Positions 23,165 through 33,309 of a stretch of DNA of 64,000 bases are shown here, one piece after another. A model generated the notes under the pieces. That model saw only the letters and a list, made by a program, of their open reading frames with translations, ran no database searches and was not told where the DNA came from. This stretch comes from Adiantum capillus-veneris. Lineage: Eukaryota; Streptophyta; Polypodiopsida; Polypodiales; Pteridaceae. The stretch is from the NCBI GenBank assembly GCA_014529385.2, contig CM043962.1, positions 123,432,470-123,496,469 of the forward strand. Direction: 5' to 3'. Position 1 is the stretch's first letter. Every line of letters starts with the position of its first letter. The position numbers and the translations under genes are program-made.

Positions 23165-25579
23165 CACTCTCTAGCTACTTGCTTACTATCTTCTCTTCTC
23201 TTTTCACGATGTGCATATTCTCTAACAACTTTGTTGCATAAACCTCTATGTAGATCTCATTGCGCTCTCTTGTGGAAAAGCAAGAAGCCTTTCGACAGTC
23301 GGTAGTCACTACTAAATCATGGTAAGAAGCTCTAAACTCCATAGCCATCATCTCTTTCTCTCTCTACTCCGTTTTTTGAGTAGCTACTCTCTCGGTGGTT
23401 GCTTTTTTGTATAGAGGGCATGTATGTATTTGCCATATGTGTATGAGGATGATCCATACTTTTTTCATCATGTTTAGCATGCAGATTTATAAACATAGTG
23501 TGTTTATGGTCACGTAGGCACATAGAAAGCACCTTTTATTTCACGTCATATAGGCGGTAGGAACAGTGTTTTGGTCAAATCTCTCAAACCGCTATGAATC
23601 AGATAAAACCCTTTAAACCTAAGATTAAACACTTCATTTAGAATATTTTTTCTTTGGGTGTTGTGTGAAATTTCTGCACGAGATTAGAGTTATGGTCAAA
23701 ATACACCTTGTTGTCCACTGCACTGTCAAAATTTTGGACCCGAGGCTCTTTTGAGAACCACTATATAGATTCATCGAATATGCAAACACACTTAGTCAAA
23801 AGCTTGATTAGAGTTGATGATAAATGTATTTTAGGTATTTGAGATCACTTTGTGAGTGCAAGTTATTAACCGCTCCATGTACATGGTTACCTACGCGTGT
23901 AGGGGTTGTATCAAGGGGGAGTACCACATGACGTCGTGAGTTGGATAACTGGTTCATATATGTTTTATCGTTTGTTTCGGTGAGTAGATTTCAAGTGTTT
24001 GATGTTTATAAACTTATATGGGGGTATACGGTTAGTCAACCCGGACCGTACGGGCAAATATGAACAAGGTGGCTTTCTTTTTTTGTTACAGTTTGATGCA
24101 TGAGTCTCATATGAATAAAGTGATGTGATAATGTATAAGTATATATTATGGGTTTGAGGTTGATGCACTGGTTTGAGGTCAAATACTTTCATTTGTGTGT
24201 TATGCATACACCCCAAAATGGCAAAAAGGTGTTTTTTGCATATATGTGGTGCCATGGTTTATGGTTGATCAAAATGACAGGGCTGTCTTTCATCATGGTT
24301 AAGTTTATGGGATGATTTCATGTGATGTATGGAATTTCATGGATGGATGTGGGCACCTCATGTGTATGTGTGTATTGCTTTCCACCCTTCAAGGTCAAAC
24401 TAGCTCTATGTGATAGGGGGCAAGGTGAGGTCATGGTGCATCACTTATGCATGGTTACACATTGTCAAAATTTTGAAGTCATGTTTGGTCATTGGTCATA
24501 CTTATTTGATGCATGAAAAGTTCATGTCTTAAGGACCATGTGTGTGGACTCAGTTTGATTGTAGTAAATATGTCAAACTCCAAGTGTGGGAATCGGCTCA
24601 GTATGGAATAAGGTTTATGGTGGTCAAAGGGCTGAGATCCCTCATGAATTATCGTTATGATTTTGATTATTGAAGCTGGTGTGGCTCTTGCATCTTGTTT
24701 TTTATATGGTCGTGCTGCCCAAATTTTTGCAGCCATGTTATGTGCTAAAGTGGTTTTGTAGGATTGGATGTACATCACCGTGAGTTGGGTGGAGTGCTCA
24801 CCCACGTGATGAGATTGGACTATGGTTTATGGTTTTGGATTGGATCATGAAGTGGTTTTGATGGTTTACGGTGGATGTGTAAGGGTAGAGACCCCTGTAC
24901 AGTATGACGCTTGGAAAAGATTGTTTGTGCATATGGAAGATGCTATTGTGATTGGACTAATGTGTTATGTTTCTCATGATAGCGTCACTACAAGACTAGG
25001 ATTGACTACATTGCTTAGCCTTAGACAAAAGGGTCATTGACCTGGGGATTTGCTGGATCGAGGGTGTTGCCTATGTCTTCTTTTCTGTTACGCTCATCTA
25101 CATGGTTAGTGCATCAGTGATTGAATGACCTACACGGCTTAACACATAAGGGATCTTGCCTTAGGTTTGCCTAAACACATGATGATGGGCATCGAAGAGG
25201 CATGGTGCCTAAGCTGATATGGTTGGTGTTGATATCCTACCACCTGCTAGCCTTTGGGATCCTTTCAGAGCTCGGGTTGATGGAGGGAGTCGAAGTGGCC
25301 TCAGCCTATGTCTAGCTCAGGCACGTTGGAGGTGTTCTAGCTTGCTCCGTACAAAGTGAAATTCTCTTTCTTTGTGGTAGAGCGGAAGTGGATGGGTGGA
25401 CCGATCAATCCCTACATAGGGTCCGGTGCTCTGCTAGTCATTTATAATTTTGATGTTATGGTATACCCATATTTTTTTATTGCATTAATTCATGGTTTCC
25501 GATTTCATTTAGATGGGGCATTTAAAGATTCTCTTTTGCCATTCTCTTATGTCTCTGCGCAATCTATATCACCCTCCAC

Positions 25580-25582
<3 letters not shown>

Positions 25583-25613
<31 letters not shown>
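25583..25613 (+). repeat. CT microsatellite
   Basis: About 15 TC/CT units, then CTTT-type degeneracy. It lies in the anonymous stretch right of gypsy-1. Confidence 0.9.
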
Positions 25614-25619
<6 letters not shown>

Positions 25620-25860
25620 CTGCAATGTGGTGTACACTTATATTCACCCTTCACCTTGTTATTTTCCTTGAATACGCTTTCATTCATATCATCCATTCAA
25701 AGGTAGCATTAGCGGCTAGGTGCCTTTAGATGTAGTCCGATTCATGGCCTAAATTGCATGCTAGGTCCGGTGCTGAGAACTTCTCCCCTGTACAAACACT
25801 TCTGCAACTTTGATGTATATTGAAATTATATAGAAGTGTAAATTTTATATTTTTTGCATA

Positions 25861-27150
25861 GACCCCCGGGGAGGGGTATCTCTCATATTGAAAGCTCCAT
25901 CACCATCAAAAGGGTCTCCTTCAACCACTCTGCTTTCCACTTGAATGGAGCCACAATCAAGCAGTCATATGCAACACATCTAGACCAGGCTTTTAGGGGG
26001 AGCCTTGCACCTTCAAAGGGAAGACTCGATGATGCCACCAAGATGTGAAAGTACGTCACACCTACAAATCTTGTCGTCGAGCCACGTGCCAAACAACTAC
26101 AATAACCACAAAGCAGGGTTGCATCCCCTTCAAAGCGAAGGGAGGTACCACCAAACCCATTTTGCAAAAAAAAAAAGCAGGGCAATGTGGCCCCCCTTGG
26201 AGATTGAAAAGGGCTGGCAAGGGTCCCCCCTTTGGAGACATCCCCAACCTCTTGTACGCAAGTCCCAAGTCTAATAGATGCGGATCTACCACTCTCAACA
26301 TCACCACATCCCTTGAGTAGCCTCCTATCCTTTGGATAGACCGTTTGGAATTCTCCTTGGCTCATGCACACTTGCTAGCTATGGAGGTAGGGCATTGGGA
26401 CTAGGGCACAATGCACATCTTAACATGCATCCTTTAAAAAAACAATTCTCACACTTTGTGAGATATTTATATAAAAAGGAAACAACTACAGTAGAAGAGA
26501 CCTTTGCATGACACAAGACGCAGCAATTGTTAGAGCATGACTCCCACCACTTTCATCTCCTCACAAAACCATGAGTACTTGTAACAACTCCATCCAAAAA
26601 AACATAGGAGCAAATAGAGTACCTTCACAAGGTAGTTATCATGAAACCACCTAACTCAAAGCAGATCCACCCACAAATCGGAACCATCAAACCTAGAGAA
26701 GATCCACCCTCAAACTGGAACACTTCATAAGAACAATAGGCTGCCAAAGAGGTAGGAGACCCTGCCACAATCGCCCATCTCTCCTTGCGGGGATCTTAGA
26801 CAAGTAGCAAAACACCAATAGGATCTAGATGCCATTACAACTTTGAGAGGAGCATAGAGGGGTGGCCACCATTCTTGCCAAAAAAATAGGGTGATAGCAA
26901 AGGAGGTCATATCAACAACACATGAAGGCAATTGATGGCACCACCCGAACAGGAACCTTACCCCATGCAACACAATCATATGTGGTCAGATTTTCTTTCG
27001 CATCCACAATGAGTGACTGCCCCCATCGGTCTCCCCTGCTATGGGCCTCCCCGCTCATGGGGTGGAGGATGGGCACTAGCATGCCATAGCACACGGAGCC
27101 CGACATTAATCCTAAACAAAGAAACTTCTTCTTGGGTATCTTTTTTTGTG
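25861..27150. other. Anonymous sequence left of the LINE
   Basis: Short open frames occur on both strands, the longest minus-strand at 26371-25883. Their composition (runs of Phe, Gly-Ser, no conserved pattern) and mutual overlap argue against real genes. A poly(A) patch lies at about 26164-26180. I see no transposon signature. Confidence 0.35.
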
Positions 27151-27161
27151 CGGCAATACTC

Positions 27162-27622
27162 ACAATTGTGAGTAGATTATATTGACATAGTGATATAATT
27201 ACAAGTTCTTGCGATGCTCAAGCTGAGCGATGACAACTTCCTTTGGTCATCATTACAACATCTGAAAGGGGAGCCACCCCATGACAAGTGAACAACCCGC
27301 CCTTTCACCCACGAGAATCAATCATAACAGTGCCAACGGCCTTGCTCAACTCATTAGAGATAATCTTTTTCCCAAAGCCAATGACTGCCTCCCTACTTTC
27401 TTGGACTGTCTTTATGAACATGGCTGTTTCTAGTGTGTTCTCAAATATTCAATCATTCCTTGCCTTACAAAAATAGCAAAAATAGCATATCTCACAATTT
27501 GCGTGACTATGAGTAGCGCTTGAATCTTGAATACCTTTCCTCCCAAGCATAGGTCATTTTTGAAGAATCCTATTTTCTAGGTTTTCTAGACCCATTTGCA
27601 GAGTTTCCCTTCTAGGCCACAA
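27162..27622 (-). mobile_element. 5'-truncated LINE 3' tail, first copy
   Basis: This aligns over most of its length with the neighbouring segment 27624-28095, including GTAGATTATATT at the 3' side and the ATCCTATTTT(C/A)(T/C)AGG stretch inside. On the element strand it is the last roughly 460 bp of a LINE. It ends in a short A-rich tail (TTTTTTT at about 27141-27147 on the plus strand, preceded by ACTCACAATTGTGAG). It is probably an independent, very short insertion or a tandem duplicate of the adjacent tail. Confidence 0.6.
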
Positions 27623-28008
27623 ATCACTGGGCACTAAGTAGATTATATTAGCAAAATCATAAAATTATAAATTCCTGCCATGCTCATCCTGACCCACAAC
27701 ATCTTCAAATGATCATAGATACATCGGCTAACAGGGGAGCCCCCACAAAAATGGATAGGTCCTCAACGATACCCTTTTAGGTCAATCATTACGACACCCA
27801 GGGTCATGTTCCACTCATCAAAGTCCATATGTTTCCTGATGGCGATGATAGTCCATTTCATTTCTTGGATTATCTCCATAAACTTAGCACCTTCCATGGT
27901 GTTCTCAAAGATCTGACATTTCCTTGCCTTCCAAACATTTTTAAAGTAGCAAAATCTCACAATTTGAGTTGCGATGAGAAAAGCATGGCTCTTGAACACC
28001 TTCCCTCC

Positions 28009-28236
28009 CTAGAAGAGATCGTTCTTGAAAAATCCTATTTTACAGGTCCTTTGGACACATTTGAATTTTTTTCTTGCAAGGTCACTTATTGCCGGGCATT
28101 CCTTACAAAGGTGGGGGAGGCCTTCACAAGCTATTCTGCATTGCAAGCATCTATCTGGACCAGTCCCCCTAATGTAGATCTTCACCCTAGTTGGCACGGC
28201 TCCCATACACCTTCCATAAGAAAAACTTGATTCCAT
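28009..28236 (-). pseudogene. LINE zinc-binding (zf-RVT type) domain
   Basis: 75 codons with V-P-T-R-V-K, R-G-T-G-P-D-R-C-L-Q-C-R and L-P-H-L-C-K-E-C-P-A-I, giving C-x2-C...H-x3-C. This matches the zinc-binding region found after RT in plant LINE-type proteins. The motif is repeated in the remnants near 41030 and 46350, which ties the three copies to one family. It is followed by the K-A-R-K-C-Q-I-F-E-N stretch at 27999-27763. Confidence 0.75.
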
Positions 28237-28599
28237 GCAGCCATTTTGGGTGCCAGATGCTCCACATGGCTGTCTCCCACCTTGACTCTGACCAATGCTT
28301 GCCCCACTGCTTGTTCTGTGGCGATAACCAATCCTTCAAAGACACATAGGAGAGGTACACATCCTTAGTTTGTGGTTTTAGGAAGTGTCTGTACTTGGGC
28401 CACTGCCATGCTTTCCACTCGAACTTGGATTTAAAGTTCGACAGACACCATCTATTAAGCCGTTCAAAGGCTCTAATGAGCAGTAATCTTTAGTCCCACT
28501 GAGGTTAAACTGGAGGGCCAGTTGGTCCATTCCTTTCAGCCATTACTATTGTAATCCCAAAGTTGGCATGTATGTCTAATGCCTTTGTTATTAATCTTT

Positions 28600-29553
28600 C
28601 TAGCTACTTCCCTCCAAAAAGGGGGTCAAAAGGATGCTTCCCACCTTAGAGAGCCAAGGGGACCAGTGAGTTATAGTATTATGAAAATACCTTGACAACT
28701 CTCCCCATTCCAAGGATTCAGTTTCTTTGTTGCATTTTTGAGCGAGCTCGCCTGTCGTATTCCCAAGTTTCAGGATGGCCCATCGAGGAGAAAACAACTT
28801 GTCGTGCACCTCAAGCCCTTTCCACTGGCCACATTGCGAGCACAATTTGGAGTTGTCCATCATAGCCTTAACCATAATAGCCCAAGCCCGATCTTGCTTT
28901 GCTAGTGCCACTAGAAACTTGGAACATTGTGCCTCCGCATCGGTGCTACGGTTAAGAATCCCAAGATCGCCTTGCTCTGTAGGTCTCGCAACTATCTTCC
29001 ATTCAACCCATTGCCAAGGTGTCGAGTCTTTAGCTTTGTTCTTCCATAGAAATTTCTTCACTGGTTTCAAAAACTCTTTCCAATTGTTTTTGGCTAGCTT
29101 AAGCAACGGACCACTAAAGACTATATAAGGGAGCATAAATGAGTTGATGACCTTCACTCTACTCAAAAAGGGGAGAAGCACGTACTCCAATCTCCGTATC
29201 TTGTGCCTAATCTTCTCCATAGCCCATGAGAATTTTTGCTTGTGAGTTACGTCCACCCCCAGAGGGGCTCCCAGGTGCCAAAAAGTCTTCCCTTTAGATG
29301 CTATCTCTGTGGTCCATACTGATGGATCAAAAGAGTCGTTCTTAGAGAGAGAGATCAATCTTGATTTTTCAATACTACATTTTGACCCTAATGCTAAGGC
29401 ATACATTTGCACAATTTCTAGAGGCTTCCTGATAACGTGAGGGTATGCTTTGCGAAAAAATAGGGAGTTATTTGCAAAAAGCTTTTCCAAAAGTTGGTCG
29501 TTGTTGGGCAGAGTCAAAGCCTTGAATCTCCCCTTTAGCAGCGTCTTCTTCAA
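28600..29553 (-). pseudogene. LINE reverse transcriptase, C-terminal half
   Basis: An open frame of 317 codons. It has L-F-A-N-N-S-L-F-F where the catalytic F-A-D-D box belongs, so both aspartates are Asn (29467-29472). It then has H-L-G-A-P-L-G, I-R-H-K-I-R-R-L-E, and P-Y-I-V-F-S-G, the usual thumb-side landmarks of plant LINE RT. A C-x2-C in C-S-Q-C-G lies later. The two D-to-N changes are both G-to-A on the coding strand, as cytosine deamination on the other strand would give. The start of the frame is not a real start. Confidence 0.85.
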
Positions 29554-30045
29554 GTACTATCACCAGAGGATGGGATCCACTGGAAAACTTTAAAGGAGCA
29601 AGTAGGAGACCTTGTTTAATTGATTTATTGAACTCGAATGCACCCACAATTCTTTCATTGAAGAGGAGCTCACATTGGCTACCAGCACCAAGGGTTATGA
29701 CTAGCCGACACATCCATGGCCGAAAGCCTAATGACTTCCATGACATATTTAATGAATGACCATGCGATCTTGTCACATAGGTTTTATCTAGATCCAGGGG
29801 CAATACGATACACTCTTGCTTAGTGACAACAACATATTCAATGCCGACCATTGTGGCCAGAATGTTATCATAAATTGACCTTCCCTTGATAAGTGCATGT
29901 TAATGAGGAGTAAGGACTCGGTCCAGGAGGGGGAGAGCCTGAGGGCTATAGTTTTTGCAATAATTTTTTTGGCCACTGACATCATCGTTATGGGGCACCA
30001 ATGCTTCAATTGGGAGCAACATAATTTTTTGGGGATATGCTTAAT
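29468..30045 (-). pseudogene. LINE reverse transcriptase, N-terminal half
   Basis: Frames 30009-29788 and 29851-29468 give C-P-I-T-M-M-S-V-A-K-K-I-I-A-K (RT block 2 of LINEs) and a palm block L-D-L-D-K-T-Y with the first catalytic Asp. K-Q-G-L-L-L-A-P-L then stands for the usual R-Q-G-C-P-L-S-P. The solo LTR begins directly upstream at 30046, and the coding sequence resumes beyond it at 30485. Confidence 0.75.
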
Positions 30046-30479
30046 TGTTGGGAATTGGGGCTTTGTCTTATGATGGTGTGTGTATCCTCTATCCTACTGG
30101 GATACATAGGTGGCACAGAACCATGTGGTAGCATGTGGGAAAGGTACTCAAGGGTGTGGGTACCCATGGGGGTCATTACTAGAGGGTGTAGACTCACCTA
30201 GAGTTAGTTCATGGGCTTCTAAAGTGGCTTGAAAGGTCACCCACGAGTTTGCAAGTTGGATAGGCTGCTTGAGAGCCTTTGTATGATGTCGTCAGTGATT
30301 CCAAATGAGATGTCTTAGCCCAACTCTATATAATGAGCCTTTTGTACACATTTTCAAGTTGAATCAATCAACCTAGTCTTTTACATCTACTTCTACTCTA
30401 TCTCCATGGTGTATTCAAACGTTGTAATAGTAGGTCAACATCATGAATGGCTCTCTAATCTTCCCCCCTAATCTCTACA
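30046..30479. mobile_element. Solo LTR in the LINE
   Basis: 434 bp starting TGTTGGGAATT and ending CTCTACA. It is flanked by perfect TTAAT duplications at 30041-30045 and 30480-30484. No internal retroviral sequence remains, as expected after LTR-LTR recombination. A TATA-like CTATATAATG lies at about 30327-30336, which would make the plus strand the sense strand. When LTR and one TTAAT are skipped, the LINE frame continues smoothly. The TGTTGGG start is common in copia LTRs, but the superfamily cannot be proven. Confidence 0.85.
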
Positions 30480-30484
30480 TTAAT

Positions 30485-31300
30485 CAGGCCTCTTTTAGCG
30501 CTTAAATCCATGAGTCCATCACCAGGGCTCGGTTAGCCATGCGTGTGATAGGAGACTTGAGATCATTCCAAAATTCTTTGAAGAACTCAGTAGTCAATCT
30601 GTCCCAACCAAGAGACCTTTCTTTGCCCAAGGCTTGCAGTGCAAGAGTGCATTCATTTTCAGTGAAGGCCTTCTCTAGGAGGTTGGCTTTAGAGAGGGAT
30701 ATCGTTCTTTTGACACCCCCAAGAATAGTAGCTCTAGCATCATTCACTTCAAGGGAGCGGACCTTGGGCTGGCCTATGATCTGTCTCAGGTGGTTTAGCC
30801 ATTTCATACGGATCCTCAATCTCCTCATCCACAACTGTAAGCGAGTGGACGATGCCCCGATTTCTTTTGACTTTGAGGGCCCTGAAGAAATGTGCATGGT
30901 TGGCCTCCTTTGGTTGGAGAAAGGTTTCTCTGAAAAGGATTTTGGCCTTCCTCTCCTCCTCAAGTTGGTGGTCTGATAAGTCCACTTTAGCTTTAAGCCA
31001 CCTTTTGTGCTCATCTTTTGAGACGGATCCTTCTTGTGTTTTGGTGGTTAGGAGCTCAATTTCGTCAGTGTATTGTTTAAGTCGCTCCTCCTGACATTTC
31101 TTCCTTCTAGGGCCAACACTTTTAATTGATTTTTGCAAATTCTTGGCAAAAATATCCTACGTCCTTGGGCTACCTGAATTCACGTCTTTCCGAAGCTTGC
31201 TCAAAGATTTGAGGGCTAGGTGTTTGAAGAGTGGGTCTCTAAAGAGGTGAGCCCCTGTAGAGAGGAACTTTTTAGACCCGTGAGGGCAGTGATCTTCTCC
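30485..31300 (-). pseudogene. LINE endonuclease-RT linker and RT start
   Basis: Frames 31138-30749 and 31014-30502 overlap and together give a Lys/Glu-rich linker, A-H-F-F-R-A-L-K-V-K-R, then L-E-K-A-F-T-E-N-E and G-W-D-R-L-T-T-E-F-F-K-E-F-W. The last matches the LINE RT opening block (G-x-D-G-x-x-x-x-F-Y-K-x-F-W). A frameshift lies between them. Confidence 0.75.
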
Positions 31301-32892
31301 TGTCATAATAATCAATATCTAATTCTCCTAAATGATTTTCTCATATTAAACTGATCATTTAATGTGGGGAAGTGCCAAGGGAGAAAAAGCTAGAATATTG
31401 GTTAAGTTAGCAGACCGGCCACAGTAGGGATCCAAAGGAGGGAAAATAGGGATCCAAAGGGGGGGCCATCTGCAAAAGAGCCATGTGAAACAATGGGCCA
31501 AAAAGACCCTAAGGTTCAGCCCATTAAGACTTCCAAAATGCTAAGGTTCCAAAATTCAAAGGTTGTGTCCAAAGGTCAACCCTAGGGAAAATTGGATGCT
31601 TAGTGTGTGCCCAAAAAGTCTTTCTACATCCCTACATGGGAGGGGGCGAGCCCCAAAGCTAGGGGATGAGAGAGAAAGCCACACACACACACACACACAG
31701 GCTCCCTTTACACAAAGGGAATGAGGGACACATGTCAGCTCCCTAGGCCAGATGCCCACAAGGTGTGCCCAATTCCTATTGGAAGACCCTTGAAGTGGAC
31801 CAATGAGAATTAAGCTAGAGTAAATCTAGTTTAATTAATTTAAAAACATTTAATAAAAGAAACCAATAAGAATTAAGTGTCCTAGAAGACTATTGGGCAG
31901 TCTCCCAAGGGGTCCAATGAGCATTCAGGAGCCCCATGGCTTGCCTGATTCCTATTGGCCAGGAGGCAAAGGGGTCCAATGAGAGTTTAGTTTAATTATT
32001 TAATTACCTAAAGCTCTCACAAAAGGGGAAAGGGGGACACATGTCAGAAGGCTATCACTTATGCTGCTTAATCCCTATTGGCTTGACCTGGGGAGGTCCA
32101 ATGAGGCAAAAGCCAGACTTATTTAGCAGCTAGGGCTCACCCAAGAGAGGGGGGGGGCTGATTTTTGCTTGGCATTGACACACACTCTCACACTTGACCA
32201 TGTGTGAAGGAAAAATACTCTATCTCCTCCCAAGCTTTAATGGAGAGCTCATCACCTACTCCAAGCTTGTGAGATAGAAGCCTACATCAACACTCTCTTG
32301 GCATGTGGATGCAAATCCAACCAAGAGCCAAGCTTCAATGCATGCTCATCTTCTCTACCAAGCTAATTACTAAGCTAAGCTATGCTAATATGAGTGATTA
32401 TGTGAGGAGATGTACTTCTTTCTCGTAAGATACTTCTTTTTCCTCTCAATCTACTCTCATACCCTGCTAGCTCTCACCATCTTCGAAGGTGTGTGAGGTC
32501 TTGGGTCTGAGAACGGGGATAATTCAAGTTGTGTTTGATTAAGTGTTTTGCTTGGTGTATGAAGTTTCCATCTTCATTGCACTAGCTAGTCTTGAAGGAA
32601 CACAAAGAATTGTATTGTACAATGTCTCTCTTGATGGGAGAAACCATAATACAAAGCCTTTTGGAGGGGGGACCGGCTCCATGCAAATCCGGTCCTCAAC
32701 TGTTGTCAATAGCTTAATTGCTCTCTCTTTTGAAAGTATTGTCGATGCTATCTAACTAGGTGTTATGCTTTTTGTTGCTCTCTCCACTCAAGCACTCTTG
32801 TAAATCTCATTAGGAATCAACACTAATGAAATGCCCACTATGTTCATGCTAAATTCCGCTACACAAAAGATTTTAGGCCATTAAATGTTACA
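31301..32892 (+). repeat. Chromovirus 5' LTR
   Basis: 1,592 bp, TGTCATAATAATC...AAATGTTACA. It contains a CA tract at about 31681-31700 and repeated variants of the phrase CCTATTGG...GGTCCAATGAG (several copies between about 31765 and 32105), which look like degenerate internal repeats, perhaps enhancer units. Confidence 0.95.
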
Positions 32893-32893
32893 T

Positions 32894-32905
32894 TGGTATC
32901 AGAGC
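32894..32905 (+). other. Chromovirus primer-binding site (initiator tRNA-Met)
   Basis: TGGTATCAGAGC begins two bases after the LTR end and is identical to the copia site at 7062. The stretch from here to 33309 is an untranslated leader with no other feature I recognise. Confidence 0.9.
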
Positions 32906-33309
32906 TCAAGGTTTCTCTTTTCTTGCTCAAGAAGGGAGGTCCTCAAGCTAGCTACAAATGGTTGGTATTACTAATTGCCTGCGAGTAAGTAGAATAGGGA
33001 TTTTTCAGCCTTGCAGTGCGCCTGCCTTTGTGCAGTTAACGGGGCATCACCGTCGAGAGCTATGGTCTTAATAGTGGAGTCCTACGGGGCTTGCCTACGG
33101 CTTAAACACTATTGAGCTATTAGAAGCTTGACAGGAGCCGGTGCTGTCTTGGTGTCGAAAGACCCTCTCTTCTATTCCTTGCAATTAATGGTATTCGAGC
33201 CGCGGGTACAGTAGCTTGAGTGCTTTTTCTAAAGGGGTAAAGAGGAGTACCAACTAGGGCTTGAAGTGCCAAAGTACACCCAAAAAGTTTACACCTAAAA
33301 GTTGTTAGA

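Larger units (their letters stand above)
22672..25860. other. 3.2 kb without recognisable gene
   Basis: No frame above about 116 codons and no protein family signature on either strand. A TATA-like CTATAAATTGG lies near 22998. It is followed by a GAA tract (23108-23164) and a GTAAG-rich stretch that could be the leader of a dead transcription unit. AT-rich anonymous sequence fills the rest, with a CT tract at about 25583-25613. It may be remnants of unidentified transposons. Confidence 0.4.
27624..31300 (-). mobile_element. L1-like LINE, main copy
   Basis: A minus-strand non-LTR retrotransposon, interrupted by a solo LTR at 30046-30479 and cut on the right by the chromovirus at 31301. It continues at 40203-40380. 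From the right come an endonuclease-RT linker, RT, a C-terminal region, a zinc-binding domain and the 3' untranslated tail. There are numerous stops and frameshifts, so it is a fossil. Related tails occur at 40462-41400 and, on the plus strand, at 45640-46660. Confidence 0.8.

Noticed and set aside
25883-26371. Minus-strand frame of 162 codons
   Set aside because: No motif, several competing frames on both strands, and low-complexity C/G runs. I judge it a chance frame.
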